Part shown: positions 13,097 through 25,429 of the stretch, piece by piece
How the letters are laid out: each line of letters begins with the position of its first letter
Position numbering within the stretch: position 1 is the stretch's first letter
NCBI RefSeq assembly: GCF_037975245.1
Contig: NC_092577.1
Span: 8,529,013-8,593,012, forward strand
Direction of reading: 5' to 3'
Origin: Apostichopus japonicus
Lineage: Eukaryota > Echinodermata > Holothuroidea > Aspidochirotida > Stichopodidae
DNA: 64,000 nt
Notes under the pieces: model-generated
Database searches by the model: none
What the model was told of the DNA's origin: nothing
What the model saw: the letters and a program-made list of their open reading frames with translations, nothing else
Position numbers and translations under genes: made by a program

Positions 13097-13127
<31 letters not shown>

Positions 13128-13134
13128 CTATATC

Positions 13135-13185
<51 letters not shown>

Positions 13186-13207
13186 CGAAATAAGGTATGA
13201 TCCATAG

Positions 13208-13289
<82 letters not shown>
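13001..13289. repeat. compound (TA)n microsatellite
   Basis: Two TA arrays (about 13002-13185 with TG and TC interruptions, and 13209-13289) separated by 23 bp of unique sequence. ORFs rich in Y/I across it are artefacts. Confidence 0.97.
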
Positions 13290-13292
<3 letters not shown>

Positions 13293-16200
13293 CGAAAACC
13301 TTACGCTACTTGTGTGAAATGGTTTGTAATCAAGCAAAACGACATCAACTGATACACCAGTTGGTCTGTTGTATAATAACAGGTCTAACACACAAAAACT
13401 CTATCATAGGTCATTTGAATGCAGGACGGCAACAATCTTTTATCAAACGCGGTCCATTTCTTGAAAGGTTGCTATTCAAAACAATTTTACCGGGTTATAT
13501 TTACAAAATAAGCTAGGTTGATTGTAAATTAAAATGTTGAAACTGTAACATATTGTCGTTTCGTACTGGTTGTAATTAACCTCCAAATGAAGGTACGGTA
13601 ACAAATACACACATTCATCTGGTTACAGTTTGAGGAATATGACGTTGAAGATGACCTCAACCATCTCAATTGTTACATCACATATTCATGTGTGCTTGCA
13701 TTTACACGGAACGCCAAACAGTCCGCAGTGCTCATGGAAGTATGTATGTAGGGCCACACAATACAAATGTTATGTATCCTCAAATCACGGATCTATACTT
13801 TCGTGAAACAATTACCGAGGATAAAACTTAGGAAATAATCGAAGGAGCCTGCTCCACGTAACCAAATTGCAGACACTTGGCCTCAAAGACATTGACTTAT
13901 ATACTTAACAGAATTTTCAAGGATTACTCCAAGCTTTTGGTTGCCATTACAAATATTGTGATAACATATTCAAGTTAGTACCTGTGCTAACACTAACATT
14001 ATAGTAGAATACAGTTAGCAGACGAAGAAAGGAAACGGATCACAGAATCTTTGATTTTTTTATATTATTTTTTTTTTTATTTATGTCGATACCGCGATTT
14101 CACGGCGGTTTTGAAAGGACAAACAAGTTATAGACTTACTTCTTTAGTATATTACACATTCAAACAATTTGATATTCCTTGTCAAGGTGTCATGTGAGTG
14201 TAAGTCTAAATTAACGTAGTTTTGACATTTCTTTATCCAGGATTTTACAGGTTAGCGTGACATAGCAACTCGACAAAGTTATATGTTTGATGTGTTGTCA
14301 CGATTATTGCAAAGCAACAACTCGACAACTTCCTGAAAGTCTGAAACTCGAAAACCATATACAATATTTATTCTGATGTCGTGCTGTACTGACACAGTAG
14401 GTCTACATCTTGTCCTTTCAAACCACCATACAATTCATACAATAAAATCTTAGAGTAAATATCTGTGATGGTTTTGTAGTCACAAGATACATATGAATTT
14501 GGTACAATTAAGTTACAAATGGATTCCAGACTGCAACAAACTAAATATGGGTTTATTTATTTTTTTGACAAAACAAGGATATGCTGTAATGTATGACAGG
14601 TACAATGTAAGGTGTTTTGAAACGAAAACAACAAAACATAATGAAAGGTCCGTGTTAATACTCTTTAGTAGGATTACGGAACGATAAGCAAATATTGACT
14701 TTTTTAAGTTAATCACGTGAAACAGCTCATCGAATACGATATGTATGGCTAACCAACTTTATTCTTCCACATTACCTATGTTCATTATACAAACAGATCT
14801 CTCATTACATTTGTTTAATCACAATAAATGGTAAAAACGGTAAAAGAAAGCAAAAAATAACCAAAAGGGAATAAAGAAAGAACAATAGAAAGATCGCAAA
14901 TTACGGAATCATTTAAAAACAATGTGTTATATCGGATATAATATATACAAAGTAAACAACTTTTCATGAAAGGAGATTTAGTGTTAATTTTAAATTGTCC
15001 TTCCTTAGAAATTTGCTAGTGGAAGATTACCCCAGAAATGGTTACAATAATATGTGCACAACGAGGGGATAACATGAAAGGACATGTTATTTTTGCTTGC
15101 AAGAGTCTTAACCTTGAGCAATTAAAGCCAACATAAGAAACTGAAACTAAGTAACAACAAAATAACGATATTTTCATGAAATACTTACAGTGTGTAAAAT
15201 ATTCTGAAATAATTTGCAATAATAAAACCTATGATCAAATGTTTCGAGTGAATTATTGAACTACTATTGGTCTCAACCATGAGTACACTACAATACCTTC
15301 CATATATAGAAATACGATCATTGATTTCAAGCTTCAGTACACAAAATGCTCAGATTGTCATTATCTTGTTCGAATTATTATTGAATGACGTAACAGACTC
15401 GTCATTGGATTGTCTTTTATCGGCTGTAATGGAACTTAAGGGATGATACATAACTAAAGTATACATGAATATAAACGTCTAGCTCGCGTAGTGATTAGAT
15501 AAAGGAGAGTACAATAGAAAGCCAATCATTATCTTTAAATTAACTAATTAAGTACAAAATGTTATGTAATGATCATTATATCACGTAATATACACGTCAT
15601 CGTAAACCATACCACATATTATGTTTACAGTGGGCTTTAAAATCCATGGATTACATAATGAATATTGAAAAATAAACAAAGGCAATAGCAAAAAAAAATT
15701 CGAAAAGCAACCCCACCCCCAGCAAAAACAAATAAAAACAATTATAAAATTAAAATTAAAACTGGTAGCTGTAAGTTAATGTAAATGATGCATAAACTGT
15801 TATTACTTGTAACAACAAACTGATACAGGAAATAGTTAAAGCTAACTAAGAAATATAAACCTAAGTAAATGACGTCATGTTAACTGAAAATGTCTTGAAG
15901 CTCGATATACACCAAAACGTCCTCTATTTTGTTTTCTTCAGGAAGACAAATTCGATATAACAGATCAGTTATAGTGTTACATGCAATTGATGAGTGATGA
16001 CCTATGATAGATATCATAGTGTCTCCAACACATTCGATGAATCTTCAATAAGATTACTTTATGAACAAACGCAAAAAGTAAAAAAATACTAAATATTTGT
16101 TAATGGTTTCGAAGTTAATAAAAGACATACATATAAGTTTCATTGTAATTTTCGAACGACAGAAGCAAGCATTGGAGGTTAAATCATTTGACTGAGAAGT

Positions 16201-16538
16201 TGGTAGCTTATACAACCAGCTTCACAATTGGTTATTTTCTGTCAAAAATATACAAATGATATCACATTGATCTGAAGACACATCAATCCCCACCCATCCT
16301 CCCTTCCAACCCCAAGGTTCACGAAAGTCAAAGTGATTATTCTGATCCGTCTTGGACGCTGAGCACGTTACATAAAAATATGAAAAAATGGGTTTCCTCA
16401 CCTTTAGTTAGTTAGGTGGGACCAATCAATTGGGATATTCAAATAAAAAAATGTTCCCCTCGACGAACTTGACTTTATTCGCTGGGAGAGGGCTTGACTC
16501 TGGTGAGGGGTAAGAGGCCTTCTAGATCAGGAATCCGA
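13290..16538. other. long AT-rich non-coding stretch
   Basis: No exon, element or array is supported. A possible donor (ACACT|GTAAGTATT, minus strand, near 15190) has no convincing exon behind it. Confidence 0.45.
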
Positions 16539-16590
16539 TAGGCAGAGTGTTTGCGTCCGCAGGGTGCAATACAGTCACCGGTTGGACTCT
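16539..16590 (+). repeat. possible tRNA-derived SINE head
   Basis: An A-box-like TAGGCAGAGTG (16539-16549) is followed 41 bp later by a B-box-like GGTTGGACTCT (16580-16590), the spacing of a tRNA internal promoter. No tRNA cloverleaf is intact and no tail or target duplication was found. Confidence 0.3.
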
Positions 16591-17222
16591 AATTTAGGTT
16601 GATTTTCCCTGGGAGGGTGATCCCATGTCTTGGGCGGAGGTCAAGCTCTCTGCCGTCTCATATTTCCTCTGTTTTGTTTCTTGAATTTTTTCTGCTACCA
16701 AACGTTGAAGGTAACTGTTTGTACTTATGCCTACAGTATTAAATTTTACTCACTTTCATATATTTTACGGTTCCTCCCACATATTTTCCTACCTGCAGGG
16801 GTTGCATTCTGTCCATCTCGAACAGGATTTCATCCCCTACCTATATTATATCTAGTATTTGAACGACATGAACGACATAGAAGAAAAATGAAGCATCTCG
16901 AGATAGCCTAACAAGACTGGAAAAAAAGAGCAAAAAATGAACTGAAAATAGTTGTTAAATGAGTACAGATATTAGAATGAATAATTAATAATACTAATAC
17001 ATAATCAAATTTAAAACAAAATTGTCACGTACATTTGAACTGACCACAAATTTTATGTATTTTGGATCAACTTGAATTTCTTGAATCTTGGGTCAACTCG
17101 ACATTTCTCTTATCTGGTGGTAGCGTAAAGAGTGGTTTAACGATTGGCTATACATTCATCGTAAAAACAAAAACATTAAAGAACTGAGACAAGAATAACA
17201 CTCATTGCCTCTGATTCCAGAA

Positions 17223-17615
17223 CTATTTGGTGTTACTCTTACGTCTCATCAGTATGGTATTACCATGACGTATCATCAGTATGGTATTACCACTGCATAA
17301 CATCAGTATGGTATAACAATTAAGTGACATCAGTATGGTTGTACCATTACGTAGAGTCAGTATGGTGTAACTATAACGTAACGTCAGTATGGCGTTACCA
17401 TTACGTAACATCAGTATTGTATTACCATTAAGTAACATCAGTATGGTATTACCATCACGTAACATCAGTATGGTATTACCTTTACGTAACATCAGTAGCG
17501 TATTACCATAACGTAACATTAGTATGGTATTAACCTTACGTAATATTAGTATGGTTTTATCATTACGTAATATCAGTATGGTATTACAATTAAGTAACAT
17601 CAGTATGATATTACA
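17223..17615. repeat. minisatellite, about 30-bp unit, 12-13 copies
   Basis: Units like ACGTAACATCAGTATGGTAT followed by TACCATT, varying mainly in the last bases. The repetitive ORFs on both strands (…NTILMLR…) are translations of this repeat. Confidence 0.95.
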
Positions 17616-18163
17616 TCAGTTGAACTCTGACTGCGTAGTATATTCTGAGAAAATGCAGCAAGAATATCATAAATTACATTACAATGTGACATCTGACAGT
17701 CCGTTTAGTGCAGAATGCGAGTACAATTACACATTCACCACTTTAGTTATCACTAGTTAATCCGTTTAATGTAACAATAAATTATACATTCACTATGTTA
17801 TTAAGCTTAAGTTAATCATTGCAAATTCATAACCTGATCATAACCTACATTCACTATGATATACGCAATGACATTTAATCTGTACGATAAAGAACACGAT
17901 TACACATTCTCTATGTCTATATAATAGCAGTAAATCTGTTCCATATGTCACTTCATTGAATAATTGCTATATGAAGAAGTAGTAGTTAATGCGTTCTATA
18001 CGTCACGTGTCTACATAAAATAATGAGATCAGCAGAAATAGAAGGGAAGTTCCTCTCAAGATTTATTTTAATGTTATTTGAAACTTAAAGACTAGCATCG
18101 TTGATAATTAATATCTACTTGTAAAATATGATCAATAATCAGAAAGGAAAACACGGTTAACCA

Positions 18164-18498
18164 ATGATAAATGGCGAGTTGAACACAAAGATCGCGGGAC
18201 GTTGGTTGTTCTCCGCTGGAAATGTTCTTCAACATAAAGCTAAGTGGTGCGGACACGCAGTGCGATGTGAAGGTCTAACTTCTGCTGTACTGTATGGTTT
18301 ACCTTACGGCTGCAAATGCAATCCAGGCCGTCCACATATGCGTTGGATCGACAACTAAACCAGATGGTCCGGTCGTTCTGCAAACCAGCTGATTGAAGAT
18401 GGCAGACGTCGGATTAATATTATTAAGTGTTGTGAACCTCATAATGTGTATACTCTTCGAGGAGGTCGACGGGCTAATTTGGCTTATGACTATTGATT
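18164..18498 (+). pseudogene. LINE ORF2 C-terminal remnant
   Basis: Reads KWCGHAVRCEGLTSAVLYG, then CNPGRPHMRWIDN, a stop, and in the same frame RWSGRSANQLIEDGRRR, CCEPHNVYTLRGGRRA and a final stop near 18498. The GHxxR … GRPxxRWxDN … W…SA pattern is the C-terminus of many non-LTR retrotransposon polyproteins. One nonsense codon at 18356-18358; no RT core nearby. Confidence 0.7.
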
Positions 18499-18569
18499 GG
18501 TTGACTAAATAAACAGTCTGCTGTAGCATCTCCAGTGACATCACTGAGAAGAATGTCAGACTATCTGCT

Positions 18570-18655
18570 CTCTCTCTCTCTCCACCCGCCTATCTCCACC
18601 TTTCTCTGTTCAACCATCTCTCCATCTCCACCTATCTGTCTCTCTCTCTCTGGAA
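18570..18655. repeat. CT-rich simple repeat
   Basis: (CT)n runs with interspersed CTCCACC / CCATCT, pyrimidine-rich on the plus strand. Confidence 0.85.
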
Positions 18656-18799
18656 GAGTACACGTTAGACAGTCTGCTGTTTCTCGTGGAGATAACTCTA
18701 GTTCAAATGTATAACCTAGAAAGAAACAAATTATTACTGTTTAAAAGTGTTGTCACATCGACAAACTGTTGCAGTTAATGAAGGGATGGCACAAAACAA

Positions 18800-19030
18800 C
18801 ATGTATCACCTGCTACACATACTAACGGAGATCCATGCTTTACATAATAACAGGCATCACCTGCTACACATACTAAATGAGAGCACTGCTACACATAATA
18901 ACAGGCATCGCCTGCTACGCATGCTAACAGCGGTCCCTGCTACACATAATAACAGGCATAACCTGCTACACATACAGAGGGGAGATCCCTGCTACACATA
19001 ATTACAGGCATCACCTGCTGCACATACTGG
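18800..19030. repeat. minisatellite, about 50-bp unit, 4-5 copies
   Basis: Units contain CATCACCTGCTACACATACT and CCTGCTACACATAATAACAG. A short H/L/N-rich ORF over it is an artefact. Confidence 0.9.
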
Positions 19031-19974
19031 ATGTCATTCAGAGGTGTTATGTTGTTTATATCAAGCTAAATGTAACAGTAGCATTTAAGACTGCACAGGG
19101 GAGTCATCTTGAATTTAGCTTCAAAGGGAACATTCCAGAAATTTAGCTTATTATAAAGGTGAATTTACGGAAAATATGATTAGCTATGGAAGGAGAACTA
19201 CAACCCAATTGTTTAATTTGACTATAACATATGAAGACAATACTTCTGCTTAATGTCACCATTCAATGCATTCTCACACCTAATCTTATGTACTCAAATA
19301 CTCTTCCATATAGCGGCAACATAATAATATTGATTTAGTATTACTATGCTCTCACTGTCTATTATACAATAAAGTAGAATCAGATTAGTCGAATGTTTAA
19401 AGGAAAACACATTATTTTAGCCTCTTCATTTTAATGTATCAATTGTAGCTTTTTGTTCTATTAAGTCATATTAAGGCGTCATTACTACATTAGATGGTTA
19501 CGGTCCAGACAGACACAAGCAGCAAATAATTTGATACGATTATTCATCATTACAATCGCTCGCTAGACCATCAAACCATTAGTGTTATCATGCATAAATT
19601 AGCTCCCTTTATCTACTAGTTCTTCTCTTAATATAATTACGAAATATAACACTATTATTCTTGCTATCAGTCAATTACTGTTAAGAACAATTGCCAAAGT
19701 ATATGAACAATTACTCAGGATGAACAGTTTAAGATCCGTGATAAGATCATTCAAACTGTTATTGTTTTTATTAGTTCACTTTGAAGTCATTCTTAGCTCG
19801 ATATTATAAGCAATATACAAACATCAGCTTGATTTCAATTCAAGAGGCAAGCGATCCGTGGTACAGCAACATTCCATTTACTCAACAGACGTAGGCGGAC
19901 ATGTGGTTATATACATGTAATGTACAAACTTTGACAGTAAATTATCAGCAATTAACACAAACTCTCAGACAATT

Positions 19975-20212
19975 CCATTTTTAGATATGTTGTTTATTTA
20001 CGTTGATCTTGAAGATTTGACGAGCTTTGTTGTCAACTACCCTCCATTGATGACCTTCATATTCATGTTGTATATGATTAACTGTAAGGCTGTCTCACGA
20101 AGATGTTTACTTATGGAATATAACTTAGTATGAGACAAACTGAAAATGAAATATTCGATATTCTTACTTCTTCATACATATAATCTTCTGATGAACTCTA
20201 CAACATGTAACC
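19975..20212 (-). CDS. terminal exon of an unidentified gene (GYML-stop) with 3' UTR
   Basis: A very strong acceptor (TTTCTCTTTCTTGCAG) precedes 20212. The exon reads GGT TAC ATG TTG TAG, i.e. GYML and stop (20200-20198), in the phase left by the 36-nt exon at 21034-21069. About 200 bp further on, AATAAA lies at 19998-19993, a plausible polyadenylation signal; the 3' end given is approximate. An alternative donor-like GAA|GTAAGA within the UTR leaves room for alternative splicing. Confidence 0.5.
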
Positions 20213-21033
20213 CTGCAAGAAAGAGAAACAAATAAGCATACATAACTAAATAACACAAAGCTCATCCGTACTACAGTGCGCTATATCCCTTAGCATTATC
20301 CCTATCCCTATGTGGTTTGTTTCTCTGTACAGTGACAGAAAAGCGATTGTGAATTAATAACGATGGTAATCCGGAGGTTGAAGAGTGAAAATTGCAGCTG
20401 TATATGACAATATTTGAAACGTTTTTGAAGGTGTAATGTTCGACATCCAAAAGTAATTTCCTTCCTTTATCCATACACATGAAAATAGCTACATATCTAG
20501 GTAATTAATCAATAATGTTACTGCATCGCCGTGGTTACACCTTGTGCAGTTATGTCCAAGATTTCTATATACGCAATATATCAAGATGTATTACAACTAT
20601 TAAACGATGAGTGACTTCTAAAACTCCGCCGAAGAAAGTTGGCGGACCAAAGATGTCCATGCAGAGGGATTGGCTAATTTAAATTTTCATCCAACTTTGG
20701 ATAACATAGTCTAGTTTTAGACATTTTTTTACACAATCTACCTAAACCTTGTAGTATTTAAAAGTCTATCGGTTTCTGTATTTAGCAATTCTTTGACTGT
20801 GTGTGCAAAGGGAAAATTATTTAGGCAGTATCTAAACTTGACATTGAGAACAGTGCTATCAGCATTACGTTATATACATCTAAATTCCGTGTTCGATACA
20901 CATCAATTATAAATCTTTCCTGCCTGGTGAGAATTAAAGTATAATACTCTTTGGTTTTATTTCTTTATCCACAGTAATTGACACCTCCTGCCCGACACTA
21001 ACTAACAGGAACATGAATATATGTCTCTCTTAC

Positions 21034-21069
21034 CTCTTCTCCTGATAGATTCCCCATGTTGTCACAGTC
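21034..21069 (-). CDS. 36-nt internal microexon of an unidentified gene
   Basis: Bounded by CTTCCTTTTAG| and GAAGAG|GTAAGAGAG. In phase 0 it encodes DCDNMGNLSGEE, open and in frame with both neighbours. A second open phase exists but gives a less protein-like join. Short symmetric exons like this are often alternatively spliced. No family recognised. Confidence 0.55.
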
Positions 21070-24000
21070 CTAAAAGGAAGAGAAAGTTTACTTTTATGAG
21101 ATTTGTAAATTGTATTCAGGAAAATATGATAATGCGAAGCCAATAAAATGTATAGGTTAGAATGAAATATGTTCACAAATATCGCAGTAAACTATCCCTG
21201 ACAGGTAAACGCACATCTGTATTGAACACACTTAAGTCAATATAGGAGACAGACTCGTCACTGTAAGATACACGGACTAAATAACATTAATACACACATC
21301 AGCTTTAAAGGGAAGACAGCATTAGTTTTAATCCCGTTATCAAACACTGAGTACCGCCAATAAATACTGAGTGACGTCATAATGATGAACGTTTTACTGA
21401 CATGATCAGATGGATACCATTGGCGAGAGGATGACGAGAAGAAAAAGAGGGCAGTATTTAAAGAAAGAACTATTTATACTATCCTCGTGGTTCAATCGAT
21501 GAAATGTACAACTAATGTATAATCTTGAATATACCATGAAGCAGTATTTTGGTTACTCTTCCTACCCCCCGCCCACCCACCTCCACTCCATCTTATATGA
21601 TATGTTGCTATCGTATACCATAGGCAATCCTTTAATGATATCCAGGGAAGTTTGGGAGATGCAGTTGAAAGATTAAATCTCGAAGAGCAGTAACAAGGAA
21701 AGATAGCGATAGTTTAAATAGATTAGAGATCTGTGTAGATCTGTTATTGTTGACAAATTTCATGAAATATTGTGGAATTATATTAACCCTTCAATAGTTT
21801 ATTTCTTCCATATTTGCCATGTCACGTGCGTATTTGATATTTGAAGTTTGTAAATAATTATTTCATGAACAAATATATCCATCCTTGCTTTGATCCTTTA
21901 GTCATTGCAGTGTAAACACAGTACACATTGCAAGTATTTCATCAATTAAACATACATATACATCATACACTACATAAACTATTATACTCATAACATTATA
22001 CATGTATCAACAGGAAAGCGCATTGAAAAGTGGTAAACGTTTGTTATTTCATATAAGCCTATTCGAACTTCGCCACACTCTATGTTCCATGTTAGGCAAA
22101 TTTAGACCAGGAAGGGTTGACGGTTTGTTAATTTGGAAAATATCAGTTTTTTTAATATTTTTTTATAGTAACCAATACGCTCTGTATATTTCTCAGACCG
22201 ATGAGCTCTACATTACATTATCTCTATGTACTGACTGGACTCAGACTTGGTTTGGGTTACTCATATACTCTATAGAACTCTGTTCGGACTCGAGAGTACC
22301 ATACTTTGACCAAGTAGTCTCGGACTCGGCTCGAAATCAGGAAAAATGGACTCAACTACATCAGAGTGTTTCTTATACTATAAGATACATACTTATTGAA
22401 TGGCTGTGATGGAAATAGTACTAATAACAATAGTAACCATGTGAGGATACAAGGCCAGGATGTTGCATTATAGTATCGTCAGCGCGTAAATATAATTATG
22501 AAGATACAATAGTTAATTTACCGGGTGGTAATTGTTTAAAAAGCAACCACATTACAAGTTACTTCGAACACCCCACCCCTCCACCTATCTGGCCCATGCT
22601 CCTTCAATAACCTATTTTTTTACACAGTAGTTATTCAAAAGACGAAAAAATAATGCAAATATTTTCAACCATTATTAGTTCAGATTCACCGTTGTCATTT
22701 TTTGTATCATAATGCTGCTGCATATTCATAGTACTATACATATAGAGGATGGTACAAAAAGAAGTTTCTTGAAAGTTAAATATAAACCTTAACTTTAATC
22801 TTTTAGTTAAACTTTTAAGTAGTCACCTCTCCTTTAATTTTGCTAGTATGTTTAAGTACATCAAATTGATGAAATCCTGCCCTTTTATATATAATCCTAC
22901 TGGGACCACACATTTATATATAAGTCACGTATATATACATTCATCTAAATAAATAATATAATATAATCAATAGGGATCCCGCAAATCCAATTACAACTCA
23001 AACTACTAGCACAGAGTCACATTTAATGATTGTTGTATTTCTGCGTGCAGTGACGTCAGACATAAAGATTCTAGAGATGGAAAGTATGCATCGATATTTT
23101 CACCTATATTTTTTTTTACTGAGACGGTGTGGAAGAGAGACACTGGAAGCACGATACATTTATTTCGCTTTATATGTTTTAATCTGTCTGAATATTCTCT
23201 ACTTTAAAATTGATTAATTGATTCTAAAGGCAATTACTTCTATAAGTAGGACACATGGCGGGGGGGGGGGGGGCTTCTAACAGAGAAAGAAGTACAACAA
23301 TAATCGGAAATAGGACGAAAGCGCTGGAGTACGATCGTGGAAGGTAGACTTCATTTATTGTTGTTTAATGCCCCCCTTATTTTATTTGTAGCATACCTCG
23401 TCACAAGGGTTTCTGACGTTTACGTTGTATTGTACGATATATACATCCTGGACAAATATCTCCTCGTCATTGGACAAATGAACATTTATACTAAAATAAG
23501 AGTATCGTTACTTCAGTACGGAGAACTAGCCTTTCCCTCCCCACCCCCCCCCCCCCTTGAGAATCTCTAAGGAAGTTTTTTTTTTAATATTTGATATAAT
23601 AATAAAACATAACGAATAAAACCAGAGAAAGTATGCTATTACGATAATGAGGCAATACATTTATTTTTATGACCAATTGTCTTTAATTGGGTTCGAGTTT
23701 ACTTAATTAGATCAATGTCTAAAGTGCGACGTGTGATATAACATGAATTTAACACTTCATTAATGCGCACACATCTATTTAAACATTTATGGTGTATAAG
23801 GTCTCGTTTCATGTTAAATGAATAATATAATACAACAATGGATCTGGTTGCTTTAGGAACACATAAATATGGTTCCATAATATTAGATGGAAGGTTGTTG
23901 AAAGAGCGGAGTAGGAACAGTTTATAGTAAAATATGAAGAGTAGTTTTCTAGCCGCAACAGAAAGTTGAAAACAATAGAAACCTTGGGATCATGAAATGG

Positions 24001-25400
24001 GGATGGAACTTCGTAATATCGTCACAGGGGGTTATAACGTAAACTGTTAGCCTGGCAGGAAGTAAACAACACGTAATATTGCGCCCATTTCATGTCATTT
24101 TTTATATCTTAAAGTTAGAAAATCACCAAGACTAGTTTGAAGTCTATATAGCTTTCATACTGTAACATTTCTTTCATGTAACAAAACATGTCCTAGTTCA
24201 TAGCGACTGCAATAGAATACCTATAATAACAATATACTGTATGACTATGTGTTGTGTGCATGTTATACCAGACAGTCGTATCTGTAAATCAGCTTAGTCT
24301 GTATTTAAGTCAAATCCCTCGTCAAAGGTGATGTTTCAGTTATAGCATTGCTTATACTAATTTGGTCTCGAGAGATAATTCTTTCTTCGATAACGGTGTA
24401 TCAACACGATATAGCTAGATTAAAAATCCTCAAAATTATAATCTGTAACATTTACAGCTGTTCCGTTAACTAATTATTCCTTTAAGCGTTTGATTGGAAA
24501 ATTCCTATTGTATTGAGAAGACATTAACTATTCATTTGGAACACCCACTATCCTGCACCTAAGGGTATTTTAGTTAAAGCCAACCGAAATGTACACAATC
24601 CTAATATCTTGCCGAAAAATGAAATAAAGCCATTCAGAAATAAGTTTCTTTGCTTTGCTGTTAAGTTGATTCAAACAGAGTGACTTGAATTCTTTTTTCT
24701 TAGATTATTTTTAGTAGCATCGGTTTTCAAGTTTTTATTAAACTTTTACTTATCGTTTTTTTACATATTTTTGTTTTTCGTTTATTTGATTATTTGATAT
24801 TTATACTGGTGATAACGGTAATGATATGAAAACTATATCGGGCGTTTGTGATAAATTCGAGCTAAATATTGCTTACGGAAGCTTTTAGTGTACATGTTAT
24901 TTTACAACCGTATGGCAGTATTATAGTAGGAACTCTGAATCTAACCGCTTGTAATTAGCATCAGCAGGCGATGAGATTTGAAACAACTTCAGCCCTAATT
25001 CGTACATGTATAAGAAGGTGAAGCTACAGTAGTATGTATATATATTATGACATATGTAATAGGTCTGATTTAAGTTCCGATGCTGGTTTAAAAGCAACCA
25101 GATTTCATATGTGTTATAGCATCTATCAAAATTATAATAATTCATCAAACTGATGAAAAATGTTAAGTGCTACTTGATGGCAATTAAGTTGATACTGTAA
25201 ACGAAACCAGCTATGTTAATGTTACATTCGTTAAGTTAGTCTTGTCATCCAATATTGCTTTAAACGGATCATCCAGCTTCTCCAAAGGAGAGTCTACTGC
25301 ACATCTAAGATGCTTTTAAAAAATGCAGAAAGCAATATACGGCAAAGGCTTAGAATATTTATATCTGTGACGCAGTTTCTTGAATACATTCAGATTCATG
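21070..25400. other. intron of the unidentified gene: AT-rich, diverged duplicated segments
   Basis: No exon seen. C-rich patches (near 21565, 22570, 23540) and a G-run at 23260. Parts of 22560-23220 resemble 29040-29350 weakly. Confidence 0.4.
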
Positions 25401-25429
25401 TGGGTGATCTTTTGAACAATGCGTATGTA

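Noticed and set aside
13001-13400. Y/I-rich ORFs on both strands
   Set aside because: Translations of (TA)n repeats.
22002-22409. 135-aa plus-strand ORF
   Set aside because: No recognisable domain, irregular composition and no splice or repeat support; consistent with chance in AT-rich DNA.
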